Origin: Bin80 sp965261255
GTDB lineage: Bacteria > Bacteroidota > Rhodothermia > Rhodothermales > Bin80
Direction: 5' to 3'
DNA: 64,000 nucleotides
Assembly (NCBI GenBank): GCA_965261255.1
Contig: CBDHCQ010000004.1
Location: 992,001-1,056,000, forward strand
This document shows positions 27,801-36,104 of the stretch, piece after piece (position 1 is the first letter of the stretch; the number at the start of each line of letters is the position of its first letter). A program made the translations under genes and the position numbers. Under the pieces are notes generated by a model. The model was not told where the DNA came from. It saw only the letters and a list, made by a program, of their open reading frames with translations, and searched no databases.

Positions 27801-29225
27801 CGCAGGCAGAGACGGCGCTTGAACGGCCGCCAATGCGTTTACGAATCCCCGCCCCAGCTGTCCAGTCAGCCCTGGGTTCTCGGTGTCAATGTTGTCGCTC
27901 GTCAGCCGAATGTGCTCCCGCAGCGCGTCCGGTGTCATATTGGGGAATCGAGTCTTCACCAGTGCCGCTAAGCCAGCGGTCAACGGAGACGCCAGCGAAG
28001 TCCCGCTGACGGATACATAGCTATTGCTGACCCCAGTGGTCAGAATGCTCACGCCTGGAGCGAAGACGTTCACTGACCTGCCGTAGTTCGAAAACCCCGC
28101 CCGCCTGCGCGTGGTCTTCTCCGTTGCCCCCACCGACAGCACCCGCGTGCTTCGGGCCGGATAGTCCCGGGTCAGATCGTTATTGCTGCTCTCATTGCCG
28201 GCCGCTGCCACGACCAGCGCCCCCATGTCCGTGGCCAAATCTATGGTTTGATCAATGAAATTGACATCATCGTCGGTGCCCGCTAGGCCTCCCCAACTCG
28301 CATTGATGATGTCAGCCCCGTTGGCGGCAGCGTAAAGGATGCCTTGGTAGCCAGAGCAAATGAGAACGTCAGCCCCGCCACCCCCGCAACCCGAATTGAT
28401 GTGCATGATCTCGGCATTCCAGGACGAGCCGGATACTCCCACTCCGTTGTCGGTCACCGCACCGGCCGACCCCGCAGAGGTCGTGCCGTGAAGAGCATTG
28501 CCGGGCGTCTCCGGTAGCCCCGTTGGATCGCCGTGGTCGCCGCTAGCAAAGTTGACACCGTGCACGTCATCAATGAATCCGTTATTGTCGTCATCAATCC
28601 CATTGCCTGCAACCTCGTCCGAATTCGTCCACACGTTCGCGCGAAGATCTTCGTGACGCCATTCTCCGCCCCCGTCCACGATTGCAATAACGACTCGCGG
28701 CGATCCATTCTCCCCCTTGACTACATCCCACGCCGCAGGCAATCCCATCAACTGAAGTTCTGGCTGATCGCCAAATCTAGGATCGTTGGGATCGACCACT
28801 TCCCCTGTATTCAATACGTCCGTCCGATTAACCAGCACTGGCTCGGCATACACTACGCCTTGCGCCGCGGCAAGATCGCCTGCCACTTGTTTCGGGGTAA
28901 TGCTTGCGGTATAGCGCACATAGTACGTGTGGCGCAGGGCCAGCAGGTTGCGACGCGTCTTCGGCGTCGGTTCCACGTGATCCAGAAACGGATACACGCG
29001 CTCTAACAGATGCACCCCGTAGCGCGATGCCCTACGGTCAAACTCCTGCAGCCCGCCCACGCTCGCCTTGTTGGCTACAACGGTACCTGGCGCAAACTGG
29101 ACTACGACCACGTTAGACGCATACTCGGGCTCGGGATCCTCCTGCGCCATGGCCAAAGGCGTAACCAGAACCACCGACAGCACCAGCATAAACAGACTAT
29201 GCCGGGTAGACTCACTGATAAGCAT
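24828..29225 (-). CDS. Secreted subtilisin-like protease with leucine-rich repeats and T9SS sorting domain
   Basis: 1465 residues from the ATG at 29225, which gives a signal peptide (about 1-28, ending AMAQE); the frame extends upstream without support. Subtilase (S8) domain about 150-460: D184, H246, oxyanion N344 and S410 (SVSGTSLASP). A second beta-rich domain follows, then an LRR cap (GGNNWTRNDNW) and about 25 repeats of 24 residues of the form LxxLxLxxNxLTGPIPPELGNLxQ. Next is a He_PIG/Ig-like module, then a type-A sorting domain starting YPNPFRQSTRILFDLP and ending GIVRLR. It is expected at the cell surface or secreted. The gene sits between hisA and hisF and breaks up the his cluster. 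Confidence 0.93.
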   Translation of the reverse strand: MLISESTRHSLFMLVLSVVLVTPLAMAQEDPEPEYASNVVVVQFAPGTVVANKASVGGLQEFDRRASRYGVHLLERVYPFLDHVEPTPKTRRNLLALRHTYYVRYTASITPKQVAGDLAAAQGVVYAEPVLVNRTDVLNTGEVVDPNDPRFGDQPELQLMGLPAAWDVVKGENGSPRVVIAIVDGGGEWRHEDLRANVWTNSDEVAGNGIDDDNNGFIDDVHGVNFASGDHGDPTGLPETPGNALHGTTSAGSAGAVTDNGVGVSGSSWNAEIMHINSGCGGGGADVLICSGYQGILYAAANGADIINASWGGLAGTDDDVNFIDQTIDLATDMGALVVAAAGNESSNNDLTRDYPARSTRVLSVGATEKTTRRRAGFSNYGRSVNVFAPGVSILTTGVSNSYVSVSGTSLASPLTAGLAALVKTRFPNMTPDALREHIRLTSDNIDTENPGLTGQLGRGFVNALAAVQAPSLPAVRLYRWSWTDNDGDLKIAPGDVVTVTATVINYLSDARQLRVGLSGDEQYSFIDLTAADFRVGSLASGDSAEVRFEFRVAADAPPNQRVYLYTRIQDGTFEDGPDVLSFGVNKSLESVHPNLSAFYAATGGNNWTRNDNWDITRVPSEEELATWYGVQLREGFLVGLGLRENNLTGVLPPELGNLEQLESLNVRDNNLTGPIPIELASLPQLETLDLRYNTLTGPIPRELSNLMQMKQLILRGNSLTGPIPPEIGILPQLRWLMLDVNSLSGPIPPELGSLPQVTELFLNHNSLTGPIPPELGSLPRVKILHLHNNPLTGSIPPEFGGLPELRNLSLSGTDLSGPIPPELGNLPQLQYLDLSHTDLTGPIPPELGNLAQLKWLKIENTEHLTGPIPPELGNLAQLERLLLSPNTLTGPIPPELGNLAQLEWLWLREIDLTGPIPPEIGNLARVEWLDLRGNTLTGPIPPELGDLAQVQQLDLSQNNLTGPIPPEFGNLTKLRELLLFENSLTGPIPPEFGNLTKLRYLDLFENSLTGPIPPELGTLTQLDRLDLRDNSLTGSIPPELGRLPQLKFLDLRSNSLTGPIPPELGSFPQLETLDLRHNSLTGLIPPELGNLPVGRLELRGNSLTGPIPPELGNLANVLELDLSANSLTGPIPPELGHLTQAYRLLLEHNSLTGPIPPELGNLAQLHTLGLHGNSLTGPIPSELGNLTQLTHLFLQDNSLTGPIPAELGNLVQLQTLHLQDNSLSGAIPRSLMQLDNLEQFHFGGQNLCAPRDNDFQAWLSGIQNVDGPTCAGVQFLSSVADQHFPRAQPITPLILPKATGGLAPLTYSLTPTLPAGLMFDASTRTISGTPTEVTAGPVPFTYKATDANGTADSLQFNIEVLSPVAAENKTVPESFAVHGNYPNPFRQSTRILFDLPWPARVTVEVMDVAGRRVLAVPPEDLTAGWKRDIELRGEALPSGLYLYRLMATSPGAQSTHVGGIVRLR
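25490..27315 (-). repeat. About 25 tandem 72-bp leucine-rich-repeat units
   Basis: Within the subtilase gene, units of 24 codons repeat with the plant-type LRR consensus (LTGPIPPELGNL). The GPIPPELG core is strongly kept at the DNA level while the LxxLxL ligand-facing positions vary (LDLRYN, LILRGN, LFLNHN, LHLHNN). One unit has an extra residue and one lacks one. This pattern suggests expansion by slippage or recombination with diversification of the exposed face. Confidence 0.93.
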
Positions 29226-29799
29226 ACTCGATAGACCCTGTGCCTGAGCCCTGCTGCTTGCAGTACACCTCAAGATACAGGGCGTGGAAGACATACTGTC
29301 GAGATTATCTGGGTCAAATTAAAGAACCCAATCACAGGTTTCAAGTGCACATTATTGGATTGCAAAGTCAAAATCGCACGCGACCTAGGTCAATTGTGAG
29401 CTATCAATTACTTCTGAATAGAATCTTTACTAAAGGATTGATTCCCCCCTACTCCGCGGTGCCGAGATCCCGGCAGGCTTCGCAGTGTTTTATGGTATCC
29501 AAGTCTCGTTTTGGAAACCATCAATGTCTTGTAACCCGGCATAGCAGATTTGACTCTGGACGACTTCTTGAATACTGGTATCACCCGCCGACAATGCACC
29601 ACTAGAGCCGTTTGCGCGCAAGGCCACCTAAACAACTGGAATCGGACTTGCCAAAGGGGGCAATAATGAAAAAGATTGGTCAGGCATTTTCTACGCCTTG
29701 ACTGTCGACAAAAATCGACATGTGAATTTGCGGCGGGCAATGGAAGAATGGTCCAATTCTCGCCGGTCTGCTCTTGATGCGCTACCCGTTCTGCACTGC
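29226..29799. other. gene-free gap, 574 bp, between hisA and the subtilase gene
   Basis: No supported gene. The longest frame (minus, 29408-29740) is rich in Arg/Lys/Ser/Cys without any known motif and looks like chance. The gap carries the promoter of the subtilase gene and the downstream side of the hisB-proC-hisH-hisA unit. I see no transposase, repeat end or tRNA that would explain how the subtilase entered the cluster. Confidence 0.5.
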
Positions 29800-30555
29800 C
29801 TAGTTACTGGGGTGTAGCCCCTGGGTTTTTGTTGGCCAGAGGTCATAGTCCTTAAACTTCCCCTCATAAAGAGCTCGACCAATGATCACGGAATCAACCC
29901 CAAAAGATTCCAGTTCGGCCAGTGCCGTCAGGTCCTTGGGTCCAGATACACCGCCGCTCGCCGTCAGTCGAGCATGCTTTAACTGCATGCCCAGCGCTCT
30001 GTAGGCGTTAAGGTTAGGTCCGTCCATGGTACCGTCGCGGCCGATGTCAGTGTAGATGATACGACGAACGCCAAGCGCCTCCATATCTAGGGCAAAGTCA
30101 AGTGCGGATAATCCAGTACCGCTCGTCCAGCCGTCCACGCGAACCTCTCCATTTTTGGCGTCTATGCCAACAGCGATACGGTCAGCCCCGTATTTTGCGA
30201 TCATCGTGCTGATGAGTGTAGGATCTTTGACAGCCGCTGTACCAATAATCACGCGGTGTATACCCTGATCAAGCACACGGATCACATCCGCTGCAGAACG
30301 GATACCTCCACCGGTCTGAACCGGAATAGCAACTATCTGAGCGACAGATGCAATCACTGCGGTATTGTGACTTTGACCGCCTGAACGGGCTGCATCCAGG
30401 TCCACGACGTGCAGGGATTGTGCCCCCAATGACTCCCATCGGCGCGCCATAAAGATGGGGTTCTTATGGTAAGTCGTTACCTGATCGTATGCGCCCTGCA
30501 TCAGTCGCACGCAGTTGCCTTCCAGCAAGTCTATAGCCGGTATAGGGGCGATCAT
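29800..30555 (-). CDS. hisA: ProFAR isomerase (phosphoribosylformimino-AICAR-P isomerase)
   Basis: 251 residues, a (beta-alpha)8 barrel homologous to HisF. Catalytic acid/base pair: D9 (IPAIDLLEG) and D132 (VGIDAKNGE). Phosphate loops TGGGIRS and ASGGVSG are present, and YTDIGRDGTMDGPN lies at 168-181. It catalyses the fourth step of histidine synthesis. The start overlaps the hisH stop by 4 bp (ATGA). It is last in the hisB-proC-hisH-hisA unit; hisF, expected next, is displaced by 6 kb. Confidence 0.96.
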   Translation of the reverse strand: MIAPIPAIDLLEGNCVRLMQGAYDQVTTYHKNPIFMARRWESLGAQSLHVVDLDAARSGGQSHNTAVIASVAQIVAIPVQTGGGIRSAADVIRVLDQGIHRVIIGTAAVKDPTLISTMIAKYGADRIAVGIDAKNGEVRVDGWTSGTGLSALDFALDMEALGVRRIIYTDIGRDGTMDGPNLNAYRALGMQLKHARLTASGGVSGPKDLTALAELESFGVDSVIIGRALYEGKFKDYDLWPTKTQGLHPSN

Positions 30556-31163
30556 GTAAGCGTGGCAAAATTTGCCAAAATCCGAAGTCCAACGTCGTGA
30601 CTCTTTTCTGGATGGAATTGCACCCCGTATATATTTTCGCGGGCAACAGCCACCGGCAAGGGATCTCCGTAATCTGTCACAGCTACCACATCATCAGGAG
30701 ATACATCACTGGCGTAGAACGAATGTGCAAAATAGCAGCGAGCATCCGCAGGTAGCCCATTCAGGAGCTGATTGTGCTTCACGGGCGAAACGACATTCCA
30801 GCCCATATGCGGGATTTTCAAGGTAGGATTCGAAGGACGCAGTTCTTTGATGGATCCTTTCAGTAGTCCCAGTCCGGTGTGCACTCCCTGCTCAGAGCTG
30901 GATTCAAAGAGCATTTGCATACCTACACAGATTCCAATAAAGGGCACCTGGCGTGCGACAGTTTCCATAATTGGTTGCTCCAGCCCGCGTTGCCTGATTT
31001 CCTGAATGCATGCACCGAACGCACCTACACCTGGAAGAACCAGATGATCAGCTGCACGGATGAGGTCCGGATCATCGGTTCTAATAACATCGGGACGTAC
31101 GTGCTGGAAAGCTCTTTCGATGGAGCGCAGGTTGCCGATACCATAGTCAACGATCGTGATCAT
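30552..31163 (-). CDS. hisH: Imidazole glycerol phosphate synthase, glutaminase subunit
   Basis: 203 residues, class I glutamine amidotransferase. The triad is C79 (FIGICVGMQMLF), H184 and E186 (VQFHPEKS). It supplies ammonia to HisF. It lies 5 bp after proC and overlaps hisA by 4 bp, so these are co-transcribed. The intact triad means it should pair with the distant hisF product. Confidence 0.96.
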   Translation of the reverse strand: MITIVDYGIGNLRSIERAFQHVRPDVIRTDDPDLIRAADHLVLPGVGAFGACIQEIRQRGLEQPIMETVARQVPFIGICVGMQMLFESSSEQGVHTGLGLLKGSIKELRPSNPTLKIPHMGWNVVSPVKHNQLLNGLPADARCYFAHSFYASDVSPDDVVAVTDYGDPLPVAVARENIYGVQFHPEKSHDVGLRILANFATLT

Positions 31164-31168
31164 GGTCG

Positions 31169-31996
31169 TCAGTCGCTGGTCTGACTGAGTTCTTTGGAGC
31201 GTTGCGTTGCCGTGGCAACGGCATGGATGAACATTGTACGCAGACCATGTTTTTCCAGCTCCGCGATTGCGGCTATGGCAGTACCGCCGGGTGTAGTTAC
31301 CTCATCGCGCAAGATGGCAGGATGCTTGTTGGTTTTATCAGCGAGACTGGCTGCTCCAAGCACAGTTTGTTTTGCGAGTCTGAACGCAACAGAGCGTGGC
31401 AGGCCCTGCTTCACCCCCGCGTCGGTCAGCGCCTCTATAAGCATGTAGACGTAGGCTGGGCCACTTCCGCTAAGTCCCGTCACAGCATCCATAAGGTATT
31501 CTGGGACCCGCTCCACATTACCAACAGCTTCGAACATTTCCTGCACCAGGGCCATATGTTCGTCAGAGGCCGTACTTCCCGCAGATATGGCTGTTGCCCC
31601 ACAGTCCACAACCATAGGTGTATTAGGCATGGTGCGAATGATGGGCTGATTGGGAGAGAATGCACGTCCAATCTGCGCAGTGGTAAGTCCGGCAAGTACA
31701 GAAACAATGAGAACTTCCGAGTCCACATGATCACGGATTTCTTTTACTACGGTTAACCAGTTGGCAGGCTTAACCGCCAGAACGACGACGGTAGCACCGC
31801 TTACTGCTGTCGGATTATCGTTCCCTACCTTTACCCCAGGAAGTACCCGCTTCAAGTCCTCCAGGGCATAGGGATTTCGGCGTGTTACACGAATCTGTGA
31901 TGGATCCAGGCAATTTCCTGCTAGCAATCCCCCAACAAGGGCGCGGCCTATATTGCCCGCACCGATAACAGTAACAGTCTGATGAGAAAGTGACAT
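31169..31996 (-). CDS. proC: Pyrroline-5-carboxylate reductase
   Basis: 275 residues. The N-terminal Rossmann motif is VTVIGAGNIGRALVGGLL, and the C-terminal signature region is VTTPGGTAIAAIAELEKHG. It reduces P5C to proline with NAD(P)H. It lies between hisB (8 bp upstream) and hisH (5 bp downstream), so proline and histidine synthesis share one transcript here. Confidence 0.95.
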   Translation of the reverse strand: MSLSHQTVTVIGAGNIGRALVGGLLAGNCLDPSQIRVTRRNPYALEDLKRVLPGVKVGNDNPTAVSGATVVVLAVKPANWLTVVKEIRDHVDSEVLIVSVLAGLTTAQIGRAFSPNQPIIRTMPNTPMVVDCGATAISAGSTASDEHMALVQEMFEAVGNVERVPEYLMDAVTGLSGSGPAYVYMLIEALTDAGVKQGLPRSVAFRLAKQTVLGAASLADKTNKHPAILRDEVTTPGGTAIAAIAELEKHGLRTMFIHAVATATQRSKELSQTSD

Positions 31997-32004
31997 AAAG
32001 TGTA

Positions 32005-32610
32005 TTAGAGTGTTCCTTTGGTTGACGGCATAACTGCGTTTGTTGCACTCTGTTGTGTGGCTGTGTTCAGTGCTCGCGCGGCGGACTTGAAAATGGCTTC
32101 AATCTTGTGATGCGTGTTTGTGCCGTATGGTACACTGATATGCAGTGTGCAGGCAGCGTGTTCGGCGAAGCTGTACCAAAAATGTTGAACGAGTTCGGTT
32201 GCCAAATCCCCTACAGTCGGACGGTCAAATTCACTCTCGAAGTGAATCGCGAATCGTCCAGAAAGGTCAACAACGGTAAGTGCCAATGCCTCATCCATAG
32301 GTACATAAGCATGGCCGTAGCGCGCAATACGGGCTTTATCGCCCAACGCTTTTCGCAGGGCCTGCCCAAGACAGATTCCTACATCCTCAACGGTATGGTG
32401 CTCATCCACGTTCAGGTCTCCACTGCATGTAGTTTCTAGGTCAAATTGGCCGTGTTTCGCGAAGAGGTCCAGCATATGATCCAGGAATCCTACACCAGTT
32501 TGATTCTTGTACTGCCCGGTTCCATCAAGTGTGAGCTTGACCGAGATATCCGTTTCTTTTGTCCTGCGGACAACAGCGGCACTTCGTTTGGGGTAAGTAG
32601 ATTCTGTCAT
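32005..32610 (-). CDS. hisB: Imidazoleglycerol-phosphate dehydratase (monofunctional)
   Basis: 201 residues covering only the dehydratase domain. Metal-binding histidine clusters are DEHHTVEDVG and NTHHKIEAIFK, with GFLDHMLDLFAKHG at about 41-54. The N-terminal histidinol-phosphatase half found in the enterobacterial fusion protein is absent, so a separate phosphatase is needed; see the two IMPase-family genes at 45887 and 48732. First gene of the unit, divergent from metG over a ~130-bp gap. Confidence 0.96.
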   Translation of the reverse strand: MTESTYPKRSAAVVRRTKETDISVKLTLDGTGQYKNQTGVGFLDHMLDLFAKHGQFDLETTCSGDLNVDEHHTVEDVGICLGQALRKALGDKARIARYGHAYVPMDEALALTVVDLSGRFAIHFESEFDRPTVGDLATELVQHFWYSFAEHAACTLHISVPYGTNTHHKIEAIFKSAARALNTATQQSATNAVMPSTKGTL

Positions 32611-32738
32611 TAGCAGCTTGGTTGTTCAACGAGAACGCTTGTACGCACAAGTACGGCGTAAGGTGAGGCTTGAGGAAAATATCTCAGGATCCGTAGTGGA
32701 CGGTCTTGGTTAAAACTTACCAGACTTCCTTACCGTCT

Positions 32739-34829
32739 ATGCCGGCCAAGTTTTTCAAGCGTACGCTGATCACTTCTGCGTTACCATATGCGAATGGTCC
32801 GGTACATATCGGGCACCTGGCGGGTGCGTATCTCCCGGCGGATCTCTATGCGCGCTATTTACGTCTGCAGGGGCGGGATGTAGTGTATGTTTGTGGGTCT
32901 GACGAATATGGTGTGGCAATCGTTATGCGAGCTATGGCGGAGGAAATTACACCTCAAGAGGTCGTAGATCGCTATCACCCAATGATCCGGGACAGCTTTG
33001 AAGGATTTGGGATCAGCTTTGATAATTACAGCCGCACTTCACGGGAAGTTCATACAGATACAAGCCAGGATTTTTTTCGGCGGTTATCGGCAAGGGACGA
33101 GTTTGTACTAAAACGTGAAGAGCAGTTGTATGACCCCGAGGCAGGGGTTTTTCTTGCGGATCGCTTCGTGCGAGGCACCTGTCCGCTATGCGATTATGAG
33201 GATGCCTATGGGGACCAGTGTGAACAGTGTGGGGCATCGCTCAGTCCCTCGGAAATCAAGAACCCGCGGAGTACATTAACCGATGCGGTACCGGAACTGC
33301 GTCCTACGACTCACTGGTATCTGCCTCTGGGGGACTGGCAGACTCGCCTCGAGGACTATATCAACAGTCACCCCGAATGGAAACCCAACGTACTGGGGCA
33401 GATCGGGGCTTGGTTTACAGACGGTTTACGGGATCGGGCAATCACTCGCGATGTTCCTTGGGGAGTTCCCGTACCCCCGGAGATTGCCGAAGCAGTCGGG
33501 GTTGAAGCAAAAGGCAAGGTAATCTATGTGTGGTTTGATGCCCCCATAGGATATATTTCGTCTACACGTGAATGGGCTACCAAACAGGGAGATCCAGAGC
33601 GGTGGAAGCTGTATTGGCAGGATGATGAATCCAAATTGATTCATTTCATCGGCAAAGACAACATCGTGTTTCACACACTGATGTTTCCGGCCATGCTGAT
33701 GGCCTACGGCAAGTACGTCGTACCAGATCAGGTGCCCGCAAATGAGTTCCTAAACATTGAGGGCAGCAAGCTTTCAACCAGTAGAGGCTGGGCGGTGTGG
33801 TTGCACGAATATCTCGAGGATTTTCCGCCAGACCTGCTCCGCTATGTTCTTGCCAGCACACTCCCCGAGTCGAAAGACTCAGCTTTTAATTGGGGAGAAT
33901 TCCAGACACGTGTCAACAGTGAGCTGGCAGACATTCTCGGGAACTTTGTAAACCGCGCATTAACCTTTGCTGAGCGCGAGTTTGACAATAGTGTCCCCCC
34001 ATTGGTGGATCCTTCTGACACAGATACGGAGGTTATTGACCAGCTGGCAACATTCCCAGAACGAATAGCGGCCTCCTATGAGCGTTTCAGGTTTCGCGAG
34101 GCGGTACACCAGACCATGGGCGTCGCGCGATTGGGCAACAAGTATTTCAACGACCAGGCTCCATGGGCTACGCGCAAGACGGATCGTGCGCAGTGTGCCA
34201 ATACCGTTCACGTATCGCTGCAGATTTGCGCGGCTCTGTCGGTATTGATGGAGCCGGTTTTACCGTATTCGGCTGCAAAGCTTCGGAATATGCTTCGACT
34301 TGACGGGATTCGGTCAAGTATGCCAGGAAGCAGGGATGCGGGCGGTATCGGCTGGGCGGAAGCGGGCTCTTGTTTGCTTTCGACAGGTCACGTCCTTGGT
34401 CGGAAGGAAATTCTTTTTAATAAGGTGAGTGATACCACGATACAAAGTGAGATCGACAAACTGGAATCTGCGAATGCGCCGCCGGGGCCACCGTATGCCG
34501 AGGCAAAGCCTACAATCAGCTATGATGATTTTGCAAAGCTGGACTTGCGTATGGGACGCATACTGAGTGCAGAACGTATCCGAAAATCAAAGAGGCTTCT
34601 GAGACTGCAGGTTGATCTCGGCTACGAACAGCGGCAGATACTGGCGGGTGTTGCGGAGCATTTTCAACCGGAAGAGCTGGTCGGCCGGTCGGTGGTCGCG
34701 GTTGCGAACCTAGCACCCAGAAAGATGATGGGGCTCGAAAGCCAGGGCATGCTTTTGATGGCAGAGGACCGAGAAGGACATCTTGCGCTTATCTCGTCCG
34801 AGAGCGAGCCGGGCGCTATCGTGTGCTGA
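32739..34829 (+). CDS. metG: Methionyl-tRNA synthetase
   Basis: 696 residues from the ATG at 32739. A TTG at 32706 would add 11 residues that are not conserved; MPAKFFKRTLITSALPYANG is the usual start. The class I HIGH motif is at 23-26, a zinc finger is formed by CPLC and CEQC (about 149-166), and KLSTS replaces KMSKS. A C-terminal EMAPII-like tRNA-binding domain (DFAKLDLRMGRI to ESQGMLLMAED) completes the long, dimeric form. A ~60-residue low-similarity linker precedes that domain. Confidence 0.96.
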   Translation: MPAKFFKRTLITSALPYANGPVHIGHLAGAYLPADLYARYLRLQGRDVVYVCGSDEYGVAIVMRAMAEEITPQEVVDRYHPMIRDSFEGFGISFDNYSRTSREVHTDTSQDFFRRLSARDEFVLKREEQLYDPEAGVFLADRFVRGTCPLCDYEDAYGDQCEQCGASLSPSEIKNPRSTLTDAVPELRPTTHWYLPLGDWQTRLEDYINSHPEWKPNVLGQIGAWFTDGLRDRAITRDVPWGVPVPPEIAEAVGVEAKGKVIYVWFDAPIGYISSTREWATKQGDPERWKLYWQDDESKLIHFIGKDNIVFHTLMFPAMLMAYGKYVVPDQVPANEFLNIEGSKLSTSRGWAVWLHEYLEDFPPDLLRYVLASTLPESKDSAFNWGEFQTRVNSELADILGNFVNRALTFAEREFDNSVPPLVDPSDTDTEVIDQLATFPERIAASYERFRFREAVHQTMGVARLGNKYFNDQAPWATRKTDRAQCANTVHVSLQICAALSVLMEPVLPYSAAKLRNMLRLDGIRSSMPGSRDAGGIGWAEAGSCLLSTGHVLGRKEILFNKVSDTTIQSEIDKLESANAPPGPPYAEAKPTISYDDFAKLDLRMGRILSAERIRKSKRLLRLQVDLGYEQRQILAGVAEHFQPEELVGRSVVAVANLAPRKMMGLESQGMLLMAEDREGHLALISSESEPGAIVC

Positions 34830-34859
34830 TCTCATCGAAGCAGTTTTGCAGAAGGGGTT

Positions 34860-35262
34860 GCGTAGGTGAAGCGGGGTAAGGGCGCATAGAGTCGGGACTC
34901 GTGGGGTCACTATGTCAGTACCGAATTTAAAGTCGGGACTCGCGCAGGGAAGTTGGAATACGTAAAAGTCGGCGACGCGCGGGATAAAGGAGTCAGATGG
35001 GTGCGTGGTTGCGTTGGAGTTGCGAACAAAGGGGACCCGTTGAGAGATTGCAGCGCAGGCCCCGCCCAAGGGGAATTGGGGAGATTCCACCACACCAGAC
35101 GCCGAGATAGAATTGTGAGTCCCACGGGTTCAAGAAGTTACGGCAGAGATGCCGCCATGTACGGGAGTACAACCCAAGGGAGGAGCAGGATGGTCAGTGC
35201 GCACATACAGATTTGCCTAGGGACCCAAGGAAACTTAGGTCCTACCGGGTTGTTTTGACCTG
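34860..35262 (+). ncRNA. Candidate structured RNA (unrecognised family)
   Basis: A G-rich gap with many nested inverted repeats on the plus strand. (1) CATAG/CTATG (34885-34914) encloses GAGTCGGGACTC. (2) CTCGCGC (34938-34944) pairs with GCGCGGG. (3) GGGTT (about 35126) and AACCC (about 35171) enclose two hairpins, CGGC-AGAGAT-GCCG and GTAC-GGGA-GTAC. (4) Near the 3' end TAGGGACCCAAG-GAAA-CTTAGGTCCTA (about 35219-35245) forms a long GAAA-capped hairpin. The 12-mer AGTCGGGACTCG occurs twice (34890, 34931). GNRA loops favour the plus strand. I cannot match it to RNase P, tmRNA, SRP or a known riboswitch. Boundaries are approximate. Confidence 0.4.
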
Positions 35263-35267
35263 CAGTG

Positions 35268-35504
35268 TTAATTCAGGTTGTATACAGCTTCCAACTTAGC
35301 CTGATAATCCAGTGCCTTTGACATCTCTTCGCTGGCCGCCTTGTTGCATTTTAGAAAGCCTTCCTCATCTCCAGCTCTGAAACAAGCGCTGCCGTCATTC
35401 AATAGCTGCATGGATCGCGCTACTGCTTGATTAAGCAAGTTGTTTAATTTGTTCGCTTGCTCTACACGAAGCTGAATCTCTGTTTTTTTGGCTGTCTTTT
35501 TCAT
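35268..35504 (-). CDS. Small hypothetical protein, 78 residues
   Basis: ATG at 35504. A Lys-rich start (MKKTAKKTE) is followed by a sequence of predicted helices with heptad-like spacing (QLRVEQANKLNNLLNQAV, EEMSKALDYQAKLEAVY). Composition is protein-like and charged, unlike the spurious frames nearby, but there is no known domain and no clear ribosome-binding site. It faces the candidate structured RNA tail to tail. Confidence 0.45.
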   Translation of the reverse strand: MKKTAKKTEIQLRVEQANKLNNLLNQAVARSMQLLNDGSACFRAGDEEGFLKCNKAASEEMSKALDYQAKLEAVYNLN

Positions 35505-36104
35505 TGGATTATGTATTTGAATGATGTCTACTAAATAATGGAGTCTACTAATTTTTATACGGGCCGTAAAACAATTTCAATTTAGGTCTGTTCCTACTAT
35601 TTGCAGTCGAGGTGCAGCTCTTTTCGTTTGTTGACTTTCTAGGACTGCCAAGCCACCTCTTACACCGTAAACCCTGCATAGTACGGCTTGGGCAGGAAGG
35701 CGCTGCCCCACTGGTCAAACGAGCTTGTACCAGTATTCCGTTGGTTCTCACTGGTCTTGTTTTATTGTACGTCCTCCTCCATTTTACAGCCGAAATATTT
35801 GTCGATCCTGAACGATCCTGGAAGGCCAGCCAGAATAGCCAAACAGGCGGAACGATCAAGGCGGCAGCAATAATCCTCTCATTTCTCCAGTTATTCGTCG
35901 CGAGTGTAGCTTGTCATCAATTCGCGTACAGGAGATTTTGGCGAATTCTAAGATTTGATCTTCGGATCTGGTCCATACAAACGGCCTCGGATCTTCGATG
36001 TAGGATTCGAGAAAGCTTTCGCAAGCACTAATTTAATTTCCGGCTGGGCACTAAATGAGATTCAATGATCAAATGAGTAGGAATAATCAACTAGGAGATT
36101 AGGA
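35505..36104. other. gap of 600 bp, no supported gene
   Basis: Two overlapping frames on opposite strands cover much of it (plus 35612-36031, 139 codons; minus 35548-35859, 103 codons). Each contains one hydrophobic run that could be a membrane segment, but neither resembles a known family and they exclude each other. It lies downstream of lpd, so part of it is that transcript's 3' region. Confidence 0.4.

Noticed and set aside
34953..35258. 101-codon plus-strand frame in the structured-RNA candidate
   Set aside because: Composition is Gly/Arg-rich from the G-rich DNA, no domain, no ribosome-binding site. The hairpin content explains the region better.
34860..35262. RNase P RNA, tmRNA or group II intron as the identity of the structured segment
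   Set aside because: I looked for the RNase P core (GAGGAAAGTCC), tmRNA ends and a group II domain V hairpin and did not find them; one GGTAAGGGCGCA resembles an RNase P element but is in the wrong place.
35612..36031. 139-codon plus-strand frame with a hydrophobic stretch
   Set aside because: Competes with a similar-sized opposite-strand frame, no family resemblance on either strand, atypical composition.
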